Source: an uncultured Eubacteriales bacterium (GTDB lineage: Bacteria > Bacillota > Clostridia > Christensenellales > CAG-138). From it: a stretch of 6,576 nt of DNA. Positions 5,714 through 6,576 of the stretch are shown in pieces (positions within the stretch are counted from its first letter, which is position 1; every line of letters begins with the position of its first letter). The stretch spans positions 1-6,576 of the forward strand of contig UQOG01000108.1 in NCBI GenBank assembly GCA_900542615.1. The letters run 5' to 3'. The position numbers were made by a program, and so were the translations under genes. The notes below the pieces were generated by a model. The model was given only the letters and a program-made list of their open reading frames with translations. It did no database searches and was not told the DNA's origin.

Positions 5714-5983
5714 GAAACTGCCCGAAACCAGCGGATGGAGTAGACCGAGCGGAGGACGAGGGAACCGTAGTTTCGCTTAGCCTGCGATCGTTCCGTGTGC
5801 AACCGGTTGGAACAAGCTGGCGGCACAGACCAAAGGGGGCGGAAGCCGCAGTTTTGACCTGATCGAGATTATTCCGCGTGCAACTGGTTAAAACAAGCTG
5901 ATAGCGCAGGCCGAACGGTGGCGAGAATCGCAGTTTTGGCCTATGTTCCATAGCGACCGATTTGGATGAGACTGTTCCGCACA

Positions 5984-6113
5984 CAACTGGTCGAACAAGC
6001 TGATACTGTGGGGCAAGCGGGGGGCGCGTGACCTCGCTTTAACGCAACCGGTCTGTATGTCAAGCGGGGGTGGGAATCCCGCCGTCATTCTCTGAAACCA
6101 AGGGATAAGGCGG
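5984..6113. repeat. Imperfect 130-bp direct duplication, copy 2
   Basis: Second copy of 5544-5676, 440 bp to the right. Similarity stops soon after AAGGCGG, beyond which this copy continues into different sequence (6114-6164). The duplication of a two-module block shows that the array grew by segmental duplication. Confidence 0.85.
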
Positions 6114-6185
6114 AGCCCAACGGAGACGCAAAGCGGGCCCCGGCTTATGCTCTCGTTTTGACCGAGGGGGACCGCCGGGCCACCG

Positions 6186-6268
6186 TCCGGGAAAAGGTGG
6201 TAGCGACAGCGAGCCGTAGCGAGGGCGCTTGCAAGCGAGCAGGCGAGCCGAGCGTGCCTTTTCCCGGA
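6186..6268. repeat. 12-bp inverted repeat enclosing a GCGAG-rich palindromic core
   Basis: TCCGGGAAAAGG (6186-6197) and CCTTTTCCCGGA (6257-6268) are exact reverse complements separated by 59 bp. The interior has four GCGAG words and a perfect 12-bp palindrome CGCTTGCAAGCG (6226-6237). It would fold as one long stem with an inner hairpin. No T-run follows on either strand. It sits between the repeat array and the tRNA terminator. Confidence 0.75.
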
Positions 6269-6308
6269 AGAGGAGGAGCAGCAGAATGAGCGCGCTCTGG
6301 CTTTTTGT

Positions 6309-6347
6309 AAAAAAAGTCGGAGCAAGCGATATGTCGCTTGCTCCGAC
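6309..6347 (-). terminator. Strong intrinsic terminator of the tRNA transcript
   Basis: On the minus strand, a perfect 14-bp stem GTCGGAGCAAGCGA/TCGCTTGCTCCGAC with a 4-nt loop is followed by seven T residues (6315-6309). It starts 1 bp after the CCA end of tRNA-Gly, so it closes the tRNA unit and isolates it from the repeat array. Confidence 0.95.
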
Positions 6348-6348
6348 G

Positions 6349-6422
6349 TGGAGCGGGTAATGGGACTCGAACCCACTATCTCAGCTTGGAAGGCTAATGT
6401 GTTACCATTACACTATACCCGC
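6349..6422 (-). tRNA. tRNA-Gly (anticodon TCC)
   Basis: The acceptor stem is GCGGGTA paired with TACCCGC, followed by discriminator T and an encoded CCA (6351-6349). The D arm contains AATGGTA, the anticodon loop CTTCCAA gives TCC within a TTAGC/GCTGA stem, and the T arm has TTCGAGT. The length is 74 nt with CCA. It is transcribed after tRNA-Leu and directly before a terminator. Confidence 0.97.
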
Positions 6423-6481
6423 GCAGCTATGGAAGGAAAAATAAAGTAAGTAAGAAGGATCGACCGCATGTCGGAGGGAAA

Positions 6482-6566
<85 letters not shown>

Positions 6567-6576
6567 GCAGACTCCA

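Larger units (their letters stand above)
5544..6164. repeat. Array of about seven degenerate CAACYGGT modules
   Basis: Modules start at 5544, 5608, 5715 (diverged), 5800, 5881, 5984 and 6045. Most begin CAACYGGT; four continue with ACAAGCTG about 3 bases later. Module bodies contain AAGCGGGG- or CGGNGG-like purine-rich segments and end in CGCTTTAACG, GCAGTTTTGACC or related sequences; three add a short tail TTCCGYRYR. Lengths vary from 61 to about 120 bp, so reading frames do not persist across modules. The minus-strand open frames here give repetitive Ser/Arg/Cys-rich peptides without ribosome binding sites. This supports a non-coding repeat region rather than genes. Confidence 0.75.

Noticed and set aside
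5544..6164. CRISPR array
   Set aside because: The repeats are degenerate, modules vary from 61 to about 120 bp, no constant 20-40 bp repeat with unique spacers exists, and no cas gene is near.
5440..6300. A known giant non-coding RNA such as ROOL or GOLLD, which can lie near tRNAs
   Set aside because: I see no recognisable conserved element of these classes, and the tandem modular structure does not fit. A covariance-model scan would settle it.
5888..6376. A minus-strand open frame of 162 codons, and similar ones at 5283-5699, 5623-5826 and 5709-5984
   Set aside because: They overlap the repeat array in several frames, the longest starting inside tRNA-Gly, lack ribosome binding sites, and yield Ser/Arg/Cys-rich repetitive peptides. 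They reflect repeats, not genes.
6316..6422. Phage or island attachment site at the tRNA 3' end
   Set aside because: No integrase gene and no second copy of the tRNA 3' end is visible in the window; the tRNA is followed immediately by its own terminator.

Overview
The window looks like chromosomal DNA from a GC-rich member of the Firmicutes, most likely a Clostridia/Oscillospiraceae-type gut anaerobe. The reasons are the rpsF-ssb-rpsR operon order, purine-rich AAGGAGG-type ribosome binding sites, sigma-A promoters, encoded CCA ends on the tRNAs, and a DUF421/DUF4363 gene pair of the kind seen in Firmicutes. The organism is an inference; no 16S or taxon-specific gene is present.

Layout from left to right. 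Positions 1-180 hold no credible gene. A terminator at 181-206 (minus strand) closes the operon rpsF (994-1281), ssb (505-939), rpsR (243-485), read right to left from an extended -10 promoter at 1349-1378. Between that promoter and the next gene lies a very GC-rich spacer (about 1380-1728). It contains a nested palindromic structure, a 13-bp perfect closing inverted repeat around three hairpins. Next come a 12-TM MFS transporter of the SLC45-like type (1729-2988, minus) and, divergent from it, a type I L-asparaginase (3095-4081, plus). Their shared 106-bp control region carries two inverted copies of a 10-bp sequence, and each copy contains a TATACT -10 element. Convergent with the asparaginase, only 12 bp away, is a translationally coupled minus-strand pair: a DUF421/YetF-like membrane protein (4495-5211) and a DUF4363 protein (4094-4498).

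The right third (about 5280-6300) has no convincing gene. It is dominated by an array of about seven degenerate 61-120 bp modules that begin CAACYGGT. The array includes a roughly 130-bp direct duplication (5544-5676 and 5984-6113) and a 12-bp inverted repeat enclosing a palindrome (6186-6268). Two minus-strand tRNA genes, Leu(TAG) and Gly(TCC), close the window, with a strong 14-bp-stem terminator directly after tRNA-Gly.

The genes fall into separate functional blocks: translation and replication proteins; membrane transport plus asparagine degradation; a small membrane-protein pair; and tRNAs. No defence, phage or mobile system is evident. The items most worth a second look are the modular repeat array beside the tRNAs, the nested palindrome cluster after the transporter gene, and the overlapping opposed promoters between transporter and asparaginase.
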